NCBI GenBank assembly: GCA_964425195.1
Contig: CAYRLG010000003.1
Span: 124,001-188,000 of the forward strand
Origin: Desulfamplus sp964425195
GTDB lineage: Bacteria; Desulfobacterota; Desulfobacteria; Desulfobacterales; Desulfobacteraceae
DNA length: 64,000 bases
Direction of reading: 5' to 3'
The notes under the pieces were generated by a model. That model saw nothing but the letters and a program-made list of their open reading frames with translations, was not told the DNA's origin and did not search any database. Shown piece after piece: positions 50,856-59,588 of the stretch (positions are counted from its first letter, which is position 1; every line of letters begins with the position of its first letter). The position numbers and the translations under genes are program-made.

Positions 50856-51209
50856 AGTAAATAAATTCCTTATCAAGTTCTCTTTCAAATTTGGTTCAAG
50901 GGATATATGCAAGAAAAAAACAAAACTTCTACAAGACCTTATTGTAACTGTAGGGATTTTATTAGTAGTTGATATATATTTATTTTTTGTGCTATCTTGG
51001 TTGCAATGCTTTAGTTGTAACACTTTAGCATTATTTATACGCATAAATAATACATTAATAAGCTATAGCATATCAAATATACTAAATTATACTATACATC
51101 TCTATAAATTCCGTTTCTATTATAACATATTAACTCTTAACCTTTAACTGTAAAATAGACTTAACAGTTAAATCAAATTGCAAAGGTAAATCAAGAGGAA
51201 AAGAAGATT
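50856..51209. other. AT-rich divergent intergenic region, glpK to KamA-family gene
   Basis: 354 bases with no convincing ORF or RNA gene. The only distinct structure is the inverted repeat at 51143-51172 near the plus-strand gene. It should contain the promoters of both divergent genes, but no clear -35/-10 pair stands out. Confidence 0.6.
51143..51172. promoter_or_regulatory. Inverted repeat upstream of the KamA-family gene
   Basis: TTTAACTGT (51143-51151) and ACAGTTAAA (51164-51172) are perfect 9-base arms with a 12-base centre, 38 bases before the start. The spacing fits a dimeric regulator; an RNA hairpin is also possible. Confidence 0.45.
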
Positions 51210-53006
51210 ATGATTAATACTGATAAATATTGTCCAGAATATCTCTTATCAAAAATTCCTGAAATTTTTGATATTGCACGTCAATACAACAATATCGATG
51301 ATTTTCGTAAAAGAGCAGCAGAGTATGTTCACGCGATGCAGTATGAGACATTCAACGATTTTGTTTCGTTGAGTGAAGGAAAACTTATCCGTGTTCGAGA
51401 TTGTGCCCAAGTTATTAACCTTATGTTTACACTACGTTCTGAAGAAAAAGCTCAATTTTCTGTTGCTCAGGCAATATCTGATATAGCTTACAACATACCA
51501 AGACCAGATTTAATGCCAGCATTTTATGCAGAGCTTTTCTATCTTTTTATGGGATTGCATGGGAGAGGACCACGACCCAGATTTGCAGACTCACACCTTA
51601 TTTCAAGCCAGCTTGAGGGAAGAGAAGCTGCCATAGAGCGCAGCAATCAGCTTGATACTTTGTCAGAAGAGTTTAAACGCTATATGAATCACTATTCTGA
51701 CGGTCTTGACAGTACCTCAGTGAAACGAAGAGATGAAAGACGAGATCGCATTATTAAAATACTTAATGCTTCATTAGATGATTGGTACGACTGGAGATGG
51801 CAATATAGTAATGTTATGAGAAACGCTGAACAGATTGAGCAACTTGTAAACTTAACTTCTGATCAGGCACGCTCTTTGATAATGGCAAAAACGGTTCGTA
51901 TCCCATTTGGAATAACTCCATATTATCTATCTCTTATGGACGAAGAGCCTGATGTTAGAAGAGATTGTGCAATAAGAGCACAGGTTCTTCCACCTTTAAG
52001 TTATGTAGAGCAGATATCTGAATACGATAAAAAAGAGAGATCATGCCTTGATTTTATGCGGGAAACTGACACATCACCAGTAGATTTGATAACAAGACGT
52101 TATCCATCTATATGTATTTTTAAACCGTTTAATACCTGTCCTCAGATATGTGTCTATTGCCAAAGAAACTGGGAGATAGAAGATGCTATGATGCCAGGTG
52201 CAATGGCTTCTGAAGATAAAATCAATGATGCACTAAAATGGATTAAAGAGCACCCTTCCATTTATGAAGTTCTTATTACAGGAGGAGACCCTCTTGGAAT
52301 GGATGATGATAATTTTGAGAGAATTCTTTCTGGCGTTGCGGCAATACCTTCAGTAGAGAGAATTCGTATCGGAACAAGAACTCTTGTTACTGCTCCAATG
52401 AGAATTACAGAGAATCTTACTAACATTATTGATAAATACAGACAATCTGGAAAATGTCAGATTTCAGTTGTAACACACATCCAACACCCTTATGAAATTA
52501 CTCCAGAAACAGCAAAAGCTGTCAATATGCTAAGAAGTAAATCGATCTCTGTTTTTAATCAGCTTGTTTATACATTCTTTATATCAAGGCGATTTGAAGC
52601 TGCCTATCTTAGAAAAACTCTTACCAATATTGGAGTAGAGCCTTACTACACCTTCAATACAAAAGGAAAAGAGGAGACTTTAGAGTATCGTGTTCCTATA
52701 GCAAGATTGCTGCAAGAGCAAAAAGAGGAGGCAAGACTACTTCCGGGTATTTTGCGCACAGATGAGGCTGTTTATAATGTACCCGGAATGGGAAAAAATT
52801 ACCTTCGTGCTCGTCAGCATAGAGATTTAATCTCAATTCTTCCTGATGGAACAAGACTATATGAATTTCATCCTTGGGAAAAAAATATTACCAGAAATAT
52901 CTCAACACATATTGGGCAAGATATCCCTATACTTGACTATCTTATTAGATTAGGGGAAGCTGGAGAGGATATATCTGACTATGAGACAATATGGTACTAT
53001 TTTTAA
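51210..53006 (+). CDS. KamA-family radical SAM / PLP protein (long form)
   Basis: 598 residues. The radical SAM motif is C310-X3-C314-X2-C317 (FNTCPQICVYCQRN), followed by the GGDPL motif of lysine/glutamate 2,3-aminomutases. A PLP-lysine candidate lies in NVPGMGKNYL (about residue 527), equivalent to the lysine in the aminomutase PGGGGK motif. The first ~185 residues are an N-terminal helical extension not found in short lysine 2,3-aminomutases; the core resumes at DDWYDWRWQYSN. The substrate cannot be fixed: lysine, glutamate or another amino acid. RBS AGAGGAAAAG is close upstream. An isochorismatase-type gene follows after 82 bases. Confidence 0.87.
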   Translation: MINTDKYCPEYLLSKIPEIFDIARQYNNIDDFRKRAAEYVHAMQYETFNDFVSLSEGKLIRVRDCAQVINLMFTLRSEEKAQFSVAQAISDIAYNIPRPDLMPAFYAELFYLFMGLHGRGPRPRFADSHLISSQLEGREAAIERSNQLDTLSEEFKRYMNHYSDGLDSTSVKRRDERRDRIIKILNASLDDWYDWRWQYSNVMRNAEQIEQLVNLTSDQARSLIMAKTVRIPFGITPYYLSLMDEEPDVRRDCAIRAQVLPPLSYVEQISEYDKKERSCLDFMRETDTSPVDLITRRYPSICIFKPFNTCPQICVYCQRNWEIEDAMMPGAMASEDKINDALKWIKEHPSIYEVLITGGDPLGMDDDNFERILSGVAAIPSVERIRIGTRTLVTAPMRITENLTNIIDKYRQSGKCQISVVTHIQHPYEITPETAKAVNMLRSKSISVFNQLVYTFFISRRFEAAYLRKTLTNIGVEPYYTFNTKGKEETLEYRVPIARLLQEQKEEARLLPGILRTDEAVYNVPGMGKNYLRARQHRDLISILPDGTRLYEFHPWEKNITRNISTHIGQDIPILDYLIRLGEAGEDISDYETIWYYF

Positions 53007-53088
53007 GTAAATAGAGACAAAAACAGAGTTTTAATATTGTTTATAACAGTATCAAACAAAAAAGATAGAAACATAAGGAGATAGAACT

Positions 53089-53643
53089 ATGATGTTTTCA
53101 AAGGAAAATAGTGTATTAGTTATTATTGATGTTCAAGGGAAGCTCGCCCAGTTGATGTACAATAAAGATGAGCTATTTGACTCTCTTCAAACTTTGATTA
53201 AAGGGATGTCAATCTTAGAAATTCCAACAATATGGGTTGAACAGCTTCCTGAAAAATTAGGAGCTACCATTCCCGAAGTGGCAACCCTTATGGGTGAGCT
53301 GATGCCTGATGTAAAAGCAATTCCCAAAAAATCTTTTAGCTGCTGCGGTAATGAAAAATTTATAGAGCAACTTAAAACCATTAACCGTAAGCAGATACTT
53401 GTGGTTGGTATAGAAGCCCATATATGTGTATATCAAACATCTTTGGATTTACTAAGTAAAGGATACGATGTACAGGTGGTTACAGATTGTGTATCATCAA
53501 GAAAAAGAGAGAATAAAGAGGTTGGAATAAGACGCATTGTTCAAGCCGGTGGGGCAGAAACAACAACAGAGATGATAATTTTTGAGCTTATGAAAGCTGC
53601 TGAAGGCGATCTGTTCAAAAAAATGGTTAAGGTTGTAAAATAG
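53089..53643 (+). CDS. Isochorismatase-family cysteine hydrolase (YcaC-like)
   Basis: 184 residues with the catalytic triad of the family: D14 (VIIDVQGKL), K81 (IPKKSFS) and C113 (GIEAHICVYQT), and the VVTDCVSSR block. The length and sequence match the YcaC-type subgroup of uncharacterised hydrolases. The substrate is likely an amide or ester but is unknown. An AAGGAG RBS precedes the tandem ATGATG, so either of the two may start translation. It lies directly after the KamA-type gene and could act in the same pathway (inference only). Confidence 0.9.
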   Translation: MMFSKENSVLVIIDVQGKLAQLMYNKDELFDSLQTLIKGMSILEIPTIWVEQLPEKLGATIPEVATLMGELMPDVKAIPKKSFSCCGNEKFIEQLKTINRKQILVVGIEAHICVYQTSLDLLSKGYDVQVVTDCVSSRKRENKEVGIRRIVQAGGAETTTEMIIFELMKAAEGDLFKKMVKVVK

Positions 53644-53805
53644 CAGTGACGATATTATAATAAAACAGGCTTATATCTTAAGCAGTCTCTAAATTAGTTT
53701 TTTTAACTTCATCTCACTAATTAATTGGGGAAGTAAGATTTAAGTTTTCCCCTCTTTACAGAGAAGTTCTGAAATGGGGTTAATTAAAAACTGAAAGGAG
53801 GGGTT

Positions 53806-54150
53806 ATGGTATCTTCTATTAATAGTAGTACTCAGGCACTCAAAGCATTTGGTACAGCAACAGCGGTTACCGCTAACAATGTTGCAAACGTTGAGTCAGA
53901 CAACTTTAAAAGCAGCAGAGCAGTAATGAATGAAGGGAGTGACGGAGGAGTTAAGGTCTCCTTGAGCATGAATTCCGCTCAAGGTTCTCTTGTCACACAG
54001 AGTAATGGCGCCACAAAAGAGCTTTCTAATACTGATCTTGCCACTGAATTTACAAGCATGATCAACTACCAGTCTGCTTATGGTGCAAATGTAAAAACTA
54101 TTCAAACTGATAATGAGATGAAAGGCACTATCATAAATATGATTGCGTGA
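53806..54150 (+). CDS. Small flagellar rod/FlgC-like protein
   Basis: 114 residues. The N-terminus (INSSTQALKAFGTATAVTAN, then NVANVESDNFKSS) is the conserved flagellar axial-protein motif ANNxANxxTxxFK. The C-terminus (TDLATEFTSMINYQSAYGAN, then VKTIQTDNEMKGTIINMI) is the matching terminal coiled coil. The central domain of FlgC (about 134 residues in E. coli) or FlgG is reduced to ~50 residues. A strong GGAGGGG precedes the ATG. No other flagellar genes are adjacent. It may be a cryptic rod subunit or a distinct small axial protein; it is monocistronic and converges with fdhD. Confidence 0.78.
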   Translation: MVSSINSSTQALKAFGTATAVTANNVANVESDNFKSSRAVMNEGSDGGVKVSLSMNSAQGSLVTQSNGATKELSNTDLATEFTSMINYQSAYGANVKTIQTDNEMKGTIINMIA

Positions 54151-54165
54151 GTTTAAAAGAGTCGT

Positions 54166-55002
54166 TCAACCTATTCTCTCATTACAGGTAAACACCAAAA
54201 GACCCTTGTCTCTGACATCGGCAAGGGTTATTCCAAAACGCTCTCCTAACTCACATGCTAAAGCTGTAGGTCTTGACATGCTAATTACAAGCTCAATACC
54301 AGCCCTAACACATTTTTGGATCATCTCGTAACTTGCTCTTGAAGATATCAAGGCAATAGAAGCATGAGTTAGTTCTCCTGCAAGAAAAAGTTTTCCAATA
54401 GCCTTATCTAATGAGTTGTGTCTGCCAGCATCTTCAGCACTCGAGATTATGTTATGGTTACGATCAAGTATCATTGCACAGTGGGAAGATTTGCATCGTT
54501 TTCTGAGAAGCTGAATTCCACTCATCCTATTGACAATATCCATAACCTGCTCAAACGAAATTGTAATAGAGTTTGGAACAGGCTTTAAAATTTCTGTCAA
54601 CTCATCAATTATCCCCCTTCCGCAGATACCACAGCTTGTTTGACTTACATAACCCTTTTTTTCAAGCAGATGAGATACTTTGCAAAATCTCTCTTTAGAT
54701 AACATCACCGCAGCTACATTAGAGTCTTCTCCATCGCATAAAGCAATATCAACAATATCTTCTAATTTATCAACAATACCCTCTGCAAAGCAAAAACCAG
54801 CAGCATGAGAAAGCTCCTCTCCCGGAGTTCTCATAATTACACTATAGGTATTTCCCTGTACATTTATAGAAAGTGGCTCTTCACATAATAGTTCTAAGGT
54901 ATCTTTTTGGTGTCCACATTCAGGAAGGTGATACCACACCACCTTTTTTGCAAGCTGATTCTCGATATTAAGTTGTCTGTTAATTTGCCAGTTAATTTTC
55001 AA
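54166..55002 (-). CDS. fdhD: FdhD formate dehydrogenase sulfurtransferase
   Basis: Delivers sulfur from IscS to the molybdenum cofactor of formate dehydrogenase. 278 residues. The essential CXXC is C124-X2-C127 in TSCGICGRG. Further family blocks are CEEPLSINVQG, IMRTPGEELSHAAGF, AEGI, SAEDAGRHNSLDKAIGK and SSRASYEMIQK. No formate dehydrogenase subunit is adjacent. It lies 37 bases downstream of a MATE transporter gene on the same strand, possibly in one operon. It supports anaerobic formate metabolism in this organism. Confidence 0.95.
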   Translation of the reverse strand: MKINWQINRQLNIENQLAKKVVWYHLPECGHQKDTLELLCEEPLSINVQGNTYSVIMRTPGEELSHAAGFCFAEGIVDKLEDIVDIALCDGEDSNVAAVMLSKERFCKVSHLLEKKGYVSQTSCGICGRGIIDELTEILKPVPNSITISFEQVMDIVNRMSGIQLLRKRCKSSHCAMILDRNHNIISSAEDAGRHNSLDKAIGKLFLAGELTHASIALISSRASYEMIQKCVRAGIELVISMSRPTALACELGERFGITLADVRDKGLLVFTCNERIG

Positions 55003-55039
55003 CTATTTTTATCTCCTGATATAAAATATTGCTACTTTG

Positions 55040-56410
55040 TTAATACTCAATAACTCTTATCTCCTTCCACTTGCCGTTGTTATATCTTGCTATCACCATG
55101 ATAAATAGAACCACTAAATATGTTGTAATACATGACCACGCAAAATATAGACCCATTCCAAAACTCTTCATGCCAAACCAAAGAGGAATAAAAAGAAAAA
55201 CAGTGCTTGAAGCGATAATGCTAAACATTATAAATTGAGAATCTCCAGCCCCTTTCAAAGCTCCAGTATAGATAATAATTAAAGAGTCAAACAGAAGATA
55301 AAGAGCAACAAATTTAAGCAAAACCGTGCCCATTGCCACAATTGCCTCCTTTTCATCTATTGGCAGGTTATTGGAAAGAAATATGTTTACAAGTGGCTCA
55401 GGTTTAAAAAGAAATATTAAGATTAAACAAGAGACATAAATCAATGCAATATGAGCTGTTGATTTAGCAGCAACTACCGCATCTTCAGGTCTCTTTTTCC
55501 CCATTGCCTGACCAACAAGTGTGCTCACACCAACCGAAAAGCCCCACATCGGCATATATGAGAGTCCATTTATTGAAAGAACAAGATTGGTAACTGCAAG
55601 CTCTGTCCTGCCAAGTTGCCCTATCATAAGAACAAAAAAGGTAAAGACCAAAATATCAAGAAAGAGTTGGACTCCTCCTGGAACCCCGTATTTCATAAGA
55701 CGCATAAATAGATCTCGATTAAACGATCTTTTGTCGAAAACATGAAACTCTTGATTATTTTTTTTGGTAAATATTAAAATTGCAAATATAGATGTAATAA
55801 GAATCCAAGAGCTAACCGTAGCAACTGCTGCACCTTTTATACCAAGCTGTGGGAAACCCCACTTACCATTTATAAGAGCATAGTCAAGTGGAATATTAAA
55901 CATAGTTCCAGCTATATGGATCAACATAACTATTCGGGTGAGACCTCTGCCTGAATAGAAACATGATAGAGTTGCACCAGTAAGGCTTACCCCTGCACCA
56001 ATAGAAATAATCCTAAAATATGTCACCTCAAGCTGCTGAATATAAGGCTCATGCCCTATAAATGAAAATATTGGAACTGCAAATATTGCGAGTATAGACA
56101 TAAAAATTGCACCTAAAATAGCAAAATATATCCCCTGCCACAAAGATGCTCCAACTCCCTGGTTATTACCAGAACCTGTATATTGAGCAATAAATACATT
56201 AACATACCCTGCAACCCCTAAGAAAAATGAGGCAAAAAGAAAGGATGTTATACCTGCTGGAGTTGCGGCTGCTAATGCATCTAAGGAGTGATTACCCAAA
56301 AATACACGATCCGTAAATTCCATGACAGTTGTCGAACCCATGCTCAACACTAAAGGAAGGCTTACGTTTATGACTCTTTTATAGTTTTTGAGATCAAATT
56401 TGTATGACAT
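55040..56410 (-). CDS. MATE family multidrug efflux transporter
   Basis: 456-residue, 12-helix inner-membrane antiporter. LPLVLSMGSTTVMEFTDRVF near the start, GVAGYVNVFIAQYTGSGN, LDYALINGKWGFPQLGIKGAA and SVGVSTLVGQAMGKKRPEDA are DinF/NorM-type signatures. It exports cationic drugs or metabolites using Na+ or H+; the substrate is unknown. The start lies directly against the stop of the upstream YgiQ gene (56411), so translation is probably coupled. Confidence 0.95.
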   Translation of the reverse strand: MSYKFDLKNYKRVINVSLPLVLSMGSTTVMEFTDRVFLGNHSLDALAAATPAGITSFLFASFFLGVAGYVNVFIAQYTGSGNNQGVGASLWQGIYFAILGAIFMSILAIFAVPIFSFIGHEPYIQQLEVTYFRIISIGAGVSLTGATLSCFYSGRGLTRIVMLIHIAGTMFNIPLDYALINGKWGFPQLGIKGAAVATVSSWILITSIFAILIFTKKNNQEFHVFDKRSFNRDLFMRLMKYGVPGGVQLFLDILVFTFFVLMIGQLGRTELAVTNLVLSINGLSYMPMWGFSVGVSTLVGQAMGKKRPEDAVVAAKSTAHIALIYVSCLILIFLFKPEPLVNIFLSNNLPIDEKEAIVAMGTVLLKFVALYLLFDSLIIIYTGALKGAGDSQFIMFSIIASSTVFLFIPLWFGMKSFGMGLYFAWSCITTYLVVLFIMVIARYNNGKWKEIRVIEY

Positions 56411-58387
56411 CTATCTCTTCTTTATCTTCTGTTTCACCAAATTTTGTTTTATCGAACCTATGTTCTGACTCTGTTTTTTAATCTGTTGCTGAACACTTAC
56501 AATTTTACTCCTTTCTGATTGAGATAGATTGTTTTGTGTTATCACTTTTTTCTGCTCCTCTCTATATTTGAGATTTTTTTCAACAAAAAGTTCTTTTTCT
56601 GTAAATGGACACTTTTCGGTGTAATACATCAAAGTTGAATATGTTGATGGAGTTGGAGTGAAAATCTGAATCTGTTCTGGTGTAATATGAAGTTTCTGAT
56701 GGACAAATTTTTTAAGCTGTCTCATATCATCAAGTGTGCAGCCAGGGTGGGCAGCCATAAGATAATAGGTTAAAAACTGTCTCTTATCAACTTTTTGAGA
56801 TAGTGCGTCAAATCTTTTTTTAAACTCTAAAAGAGCTGAGTTATCAGATAGATGAGAAACGCTTGATTTACTTTTATTTCTTGTTGTATTAACTATTAGA
56901 TTAGAGTTATCAAGCAGATAAGAGTTGTCTGATTTACCCATAAGTTCAAGCAAATGTGGCTGAATATGCTCTGGTGCAACCTTTAACTGTCCTGAAACAT
57001 GCTCTTTTACAATAGTCTCCAGATATTTCATGCCAAATTTTTTATCAGCAAACATAAGATCATATCTTATGCCAGATGCCACAAAAACCCTTTTTATACC
57101 TTTTATTTTTCTTATCTTTTCCAAAAGCCCTATCTGTTTTGAGTGATCAGGCTTAAGGGTTTTACAAACAGAAGGGAAAATACAACGTTTATCCTGACAC
57201 GCTCCATAATCTAACTTTTTTTTACACTCAAAACCATACATATTGGCAGTAGGACCCCCTGCGTCAGAAATTATACCCTTAAAATCTGGGTGGTGTGTTA
57301 GTTCCTCTATCTCATTTAAAATAGACTCTTCACTTCTCCATCTTACAGTTCTGCCTTCATGAAGAGCAATAGAGCAAAAATTACACTCTCCATAACAACC
57401 TTTATGAGTAGATACGGAAAATTGAATCGTATCAAGGGCTTTTACTTTGCCAAATTGCCTGTAATATGGGTGAATATCTCGCTCAAATTTGAGAGATGCA
57501 ATCTCATCCATTCCTTTTGTATCAGGATAAAATGCTGGGGGATTGTGAACAAGGTATCTTGAATCGTGTTTTTGTACAAAACCTTTAGCGTTAAGAGGAT
57601 CGCTATTTTTGTAAAAAATATTAAAACTTTCAGCAAATTTATCTTTATCTTGCTTTACAATCTCATAAGAAGGAAGGAGCAGATATTTGAAAGATGGTTG
57701 GTAATCATAAGATGATAAATTTTTATGTGGCAAACTGTTTGCGAGAAAGCTATAAGGTGGTAAAATGTTTGAAATATAACAAAGCCCTCTGATTTTATGA
57801 ATTTCAGAGAGATTTTTTTCAGAGCACCTCTTTTTTTCTTTAAAAGCTATTGCAAGCTCCAGCACCGTAGATTCTGCCATCCCATAAATCAGATAATCAG
57901 CCTTTGCATCAAATAAAATTGAGCGTCTGACGCTGTCTGACCAAAAGTCATAATGGCAGACTCTTCTTAAACTTGCCTCAATACCGCCCAGAACAATCGG
58001 GCATGTTTTTTTAAAATAGCGTCTGACAAGATTGGTGTAGGCAATTACCGCCCGATCTGGTCTTCTGTTGTTAATCCCGCCCGGCGTGTAGTCATCAGTT
58101 TTACGCCTCTTTTTCAAAGCTGTGTAGTTAGAGACCATTGAATCAACCGCACCAGAGCTTATTCCCCAAAACAGAGAAGGCTCGCCAAGCCTTGTGATAT
58201 CTTTGTCAGAGTCTATATCTGGCTGTGCAATAATCCCAACTTTGAATCCGTGTTTAGCAAGCATCTTGCCGATAACAGCAGCTCCCATAAACGGAGAGTC
58301 AATGTAGGTATCGCCTGTAATAAGAATGACATCAAGGCGTTTCCAGCCAAGCGATGAAAGCTCTTTTTGGGTTGTAGGGAGAAACAT
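56411..58387 (-). CDS. YgiQ family radical SAM protein
   Basis: 658 residues. The N-terminus (LGWKRLDVILITGDTYIDSP, DYTPGGINNRRPDRA, VIAYTNLVRR, PIVLGGIEASLRR) and the radical SAM motif CX3CX2C in STHKGCYGECNFCSIALHEGR-type sequence (cysteines within KGCYGECNFCS) are those of YgiQ/UPF0313 proteins. B12-type and SAM chemistry is assumed in this class, but the substrate is unknown. A Ser/Asn-rich insert (DNA about 56822-56945, DNSNLIVNTTRNKSKSSVSH) lies before the C-terminal domain. The start overlaps the stop of the DarP-like gene by one base. Confidence 0.92.
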   Translation of the reverse strand: MFLPTTQKELSSLGWKRLDVILITGDTYIDSPFMGAAVIGKMLAKHGFKVGIIAQPDIDSDKDITRLGEPSLFWGISSGAVDSMVSNYTALKKRRKTDDYTPGGINNRRPDRAVIAYTNLVRRYFKKTCPIVLGGIEASLRRVCHYDFWSDSVRRSILFDAKADYLIYGMAESTVLELAIAFKEKKRCSEKNLSEIHKIRGLCYISNILPPYSFLANSLPHKNLSSYDYQPSFKYLLLPSYEIVKQDKDKFAESFNIFYKNSDPLNAKGFVQKHDSRYLVHNPPAFYPDTKGMDEIASLKFERDIHPYYRQFGKVKALDTIQFSVSTHKGCYGECNFCSIALHEGRTVRWRSEESILNEIEELTHHPDFKGIISDAGGPTANMYGFECKKKLDYGACQDKRCIFPSVCKTLKPDHSKQIGLLEKIRKIKGIKRVFVASGIRYDLMFADKKFGMKYLETIVKEHVSGQLKVAPEHIQPHLLELMGKSDNSYLLDNSNLIVNTTRNKSKSSVSHLSDNSALLEFKKRFDALSQKVDKRQFLTYYLMAAHPGCTLDDMRQLKKFVHQKLHITPEQIQIFTPTPSTYSTLMYYTEKCPFTEKELFVEKNLKYREEQKKVITQNNLSQSERSKIVSVQQQIKKQSQNIGSIKQNLVKQKIKKR

Positions 58388-58710
58388 CAGGATTTATTAA
58401 GAAGGGGGATTTTTTCCATTATAGAGGTAAGAGAGTTAGTGTCAAGTTCTCTCATAAGTACGCCAATATATTGCATCTGCCGTTTTTTTGCTCCATGCTT
58501 GCTTATGTTTTTTGTCATGAGTATTGCATCTTTTAATTCTTTATCAAGCTCTAACTTATCTATTTCAGATGCCGGCATTGTTACAAGAATCTCTCCAATC
58601 TTTTGAAGATTTTGTGCAGCTTTTTTCTTCTGAGTTCTGCTTGGTCTCTCTTCTTCTTGTTCCCAATCTGCCTCTTCTTGATAGAACTCTTCTTTTTTTG
58701 ATTTTCGCAT
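58387..58710 (-). CDS. Short DarP (YjgA/DUF615)-like protein
   Basis: 107 residues. KKKAAQNLQKIGEILVTMPA and LELDKELKDAILMTKNISKH, then GAKKRQMQYIGVLMREL, are the DUF615 core that in E. coli DarP (about 183 residues) helps 50S ribosomal subunit assembly. The C-terminal helices of the E. coli protein are missing; the gene ends cleanly at LNKS just after the core, so this may be a natural short form rather than a break. It overlaps the YgiQ gene start by one base. The N-terminus is strongly charged. Confidence 0.82.
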   Translation of the reverse strand: MRKSKKEEFYQEEADWEQEEERPSRTQKKKAAQNLQKIGEILVTMPASEIDKLELDKELKDAILMTKNISKHGAKKRQMQYIGVLMRELDTNSLTSIMEKIPLLNKS

Positions 58711-58760
58711 CTTTATAATATCTTCATTGTAAATGCACTTGATTAGAAATATTATCCTAA

Positions 58761-58788
58761 TCTAATCAGGCTATTATAGCTGATTAGA
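58761..58788. terminator. Hairpin at the 3' end of the hisA-like gene
   Basis: TCTAATCA (58761-58768) pairs with TGATTAGA (58781-58788), extended by GCTA/TAGC with one bulged G, giving 12 pairs around a TTA loop. It spans the stop codon of the minus-strand hisA-like gene. Only a weak T-rich exit follows on the minus strand, so it may be a terminator or 3'-protecting stem. Confidence 0.5.
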
Positions 58789-59547
58789 TTTATGCCATCT
58801 AACCACATCTTTGTATTGTATTGTTCCGCCAAATATATCAAGGGCACTGCCGATTGTAAGATCAACGCGATTACAGCCAATATTTTTAACAAGGTCAAGG
58901 TCAGAGTATGATTTCACACCGCCTGCATAGGTTACTGGTATTGGAGAGTATTTACCGAGAAGCTCGACAAGATCAGACTGAACCCCGCCCATTTTTCCCT
59001 CAACATCAACTCCATGAACAAGAAACTCATCACAATACTCAGCAAACTGCTCAAGACTCTTTTCAGTTACAGCAACTTTAGTAAATTTTTGCCATCTGTC
59101 TGTAACAATCCAAAATTTATCATCTTTTTTGCGGCAGCTAAGATCAAGAACAAGATTCTTTTTTCCAACTTTGTTCACCAAACGCTGAAGTTTATCCATA
59201 TCAATATTGCCGCCTGAAAAGACAAAAGAGGTTACAATAACATGGCTTGCTCCAGCATCAAGATAAGTAGCAGCATTATCAGGTATTACTCCTCCACCAA
59301 ACTGTAATCCTTGAGGAAATGCTTTGAGTGCAGAGATAACAGCATCGTGGTTGCCAGCTCCAAGAGAAATTACATGTCCGCCGTAAATTCCATCTTTTTT
59401 GTAGAGCTTTGCAAAATACGACGAGTCTTGTGTAGTTTCAAAGTTGGTGATTGTGGTGTTATTTGCTGTATCAATATTTGTTAAACTTCCACCAACAATC
59501 TGAACAACCTTACCGTTTTTTATATCAATACATGGTCTAAATTTCAT
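58774..59547 (-). CDS. hisA: Eukaryote-type HisA (phosphoribosylformimino-AICAR-P isomerase)
   Basis: 257-residue TIM-barrel isomerase of histidine synthesis. FRPCIDIKNGKVVQIVGGS, GGHVISLG, LQFGGGVIPDNA, LVLDLSCRKKDD, FLVHGVDVEGKMGGV and YAGGVKSYSDL resemble the plant/fungal-type HisA (His6) branch rather than the common bacterial HisA. The two barrel phosphate sites (GGGV and YAGG regions) are intact. No other his genes are nearby. It lies 41 bases downstream of livF on the same strand and may be transcribed with the liv operon, ending at the hairpin at 58761. A related barrel enzyme of unknown specificity is a possible alternative. Confidence 0.84.
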   Translation of the reverse strand: MKFRPCIDIKNGKVVQIVGGSLTNIDTANNTTITNFETTQDSSYFAKLYKKDGIYGGHVISLGAGNHDAVISALKAFPQGLQFGGGVIPDNAATYLDAGASHVIVTSFVFSGGNIDMDKLQRLVNKVGKKNLVLDLSCRKKDDKFWIVTDRWQKFTKVAVTEKSLEQFAEYCDEFLVHGVDVEGKMGGVQSDLVELLGKYSPIPVTYAGGVKSYSDLDLVKNIGCNRVDLTIGSALDIFGGTIQYKDVVRWHKSNQL

Positions 59548-59588
59548 AACTCAGGCTCTTATTCTAATTACTTCAACGCATATTTCGT

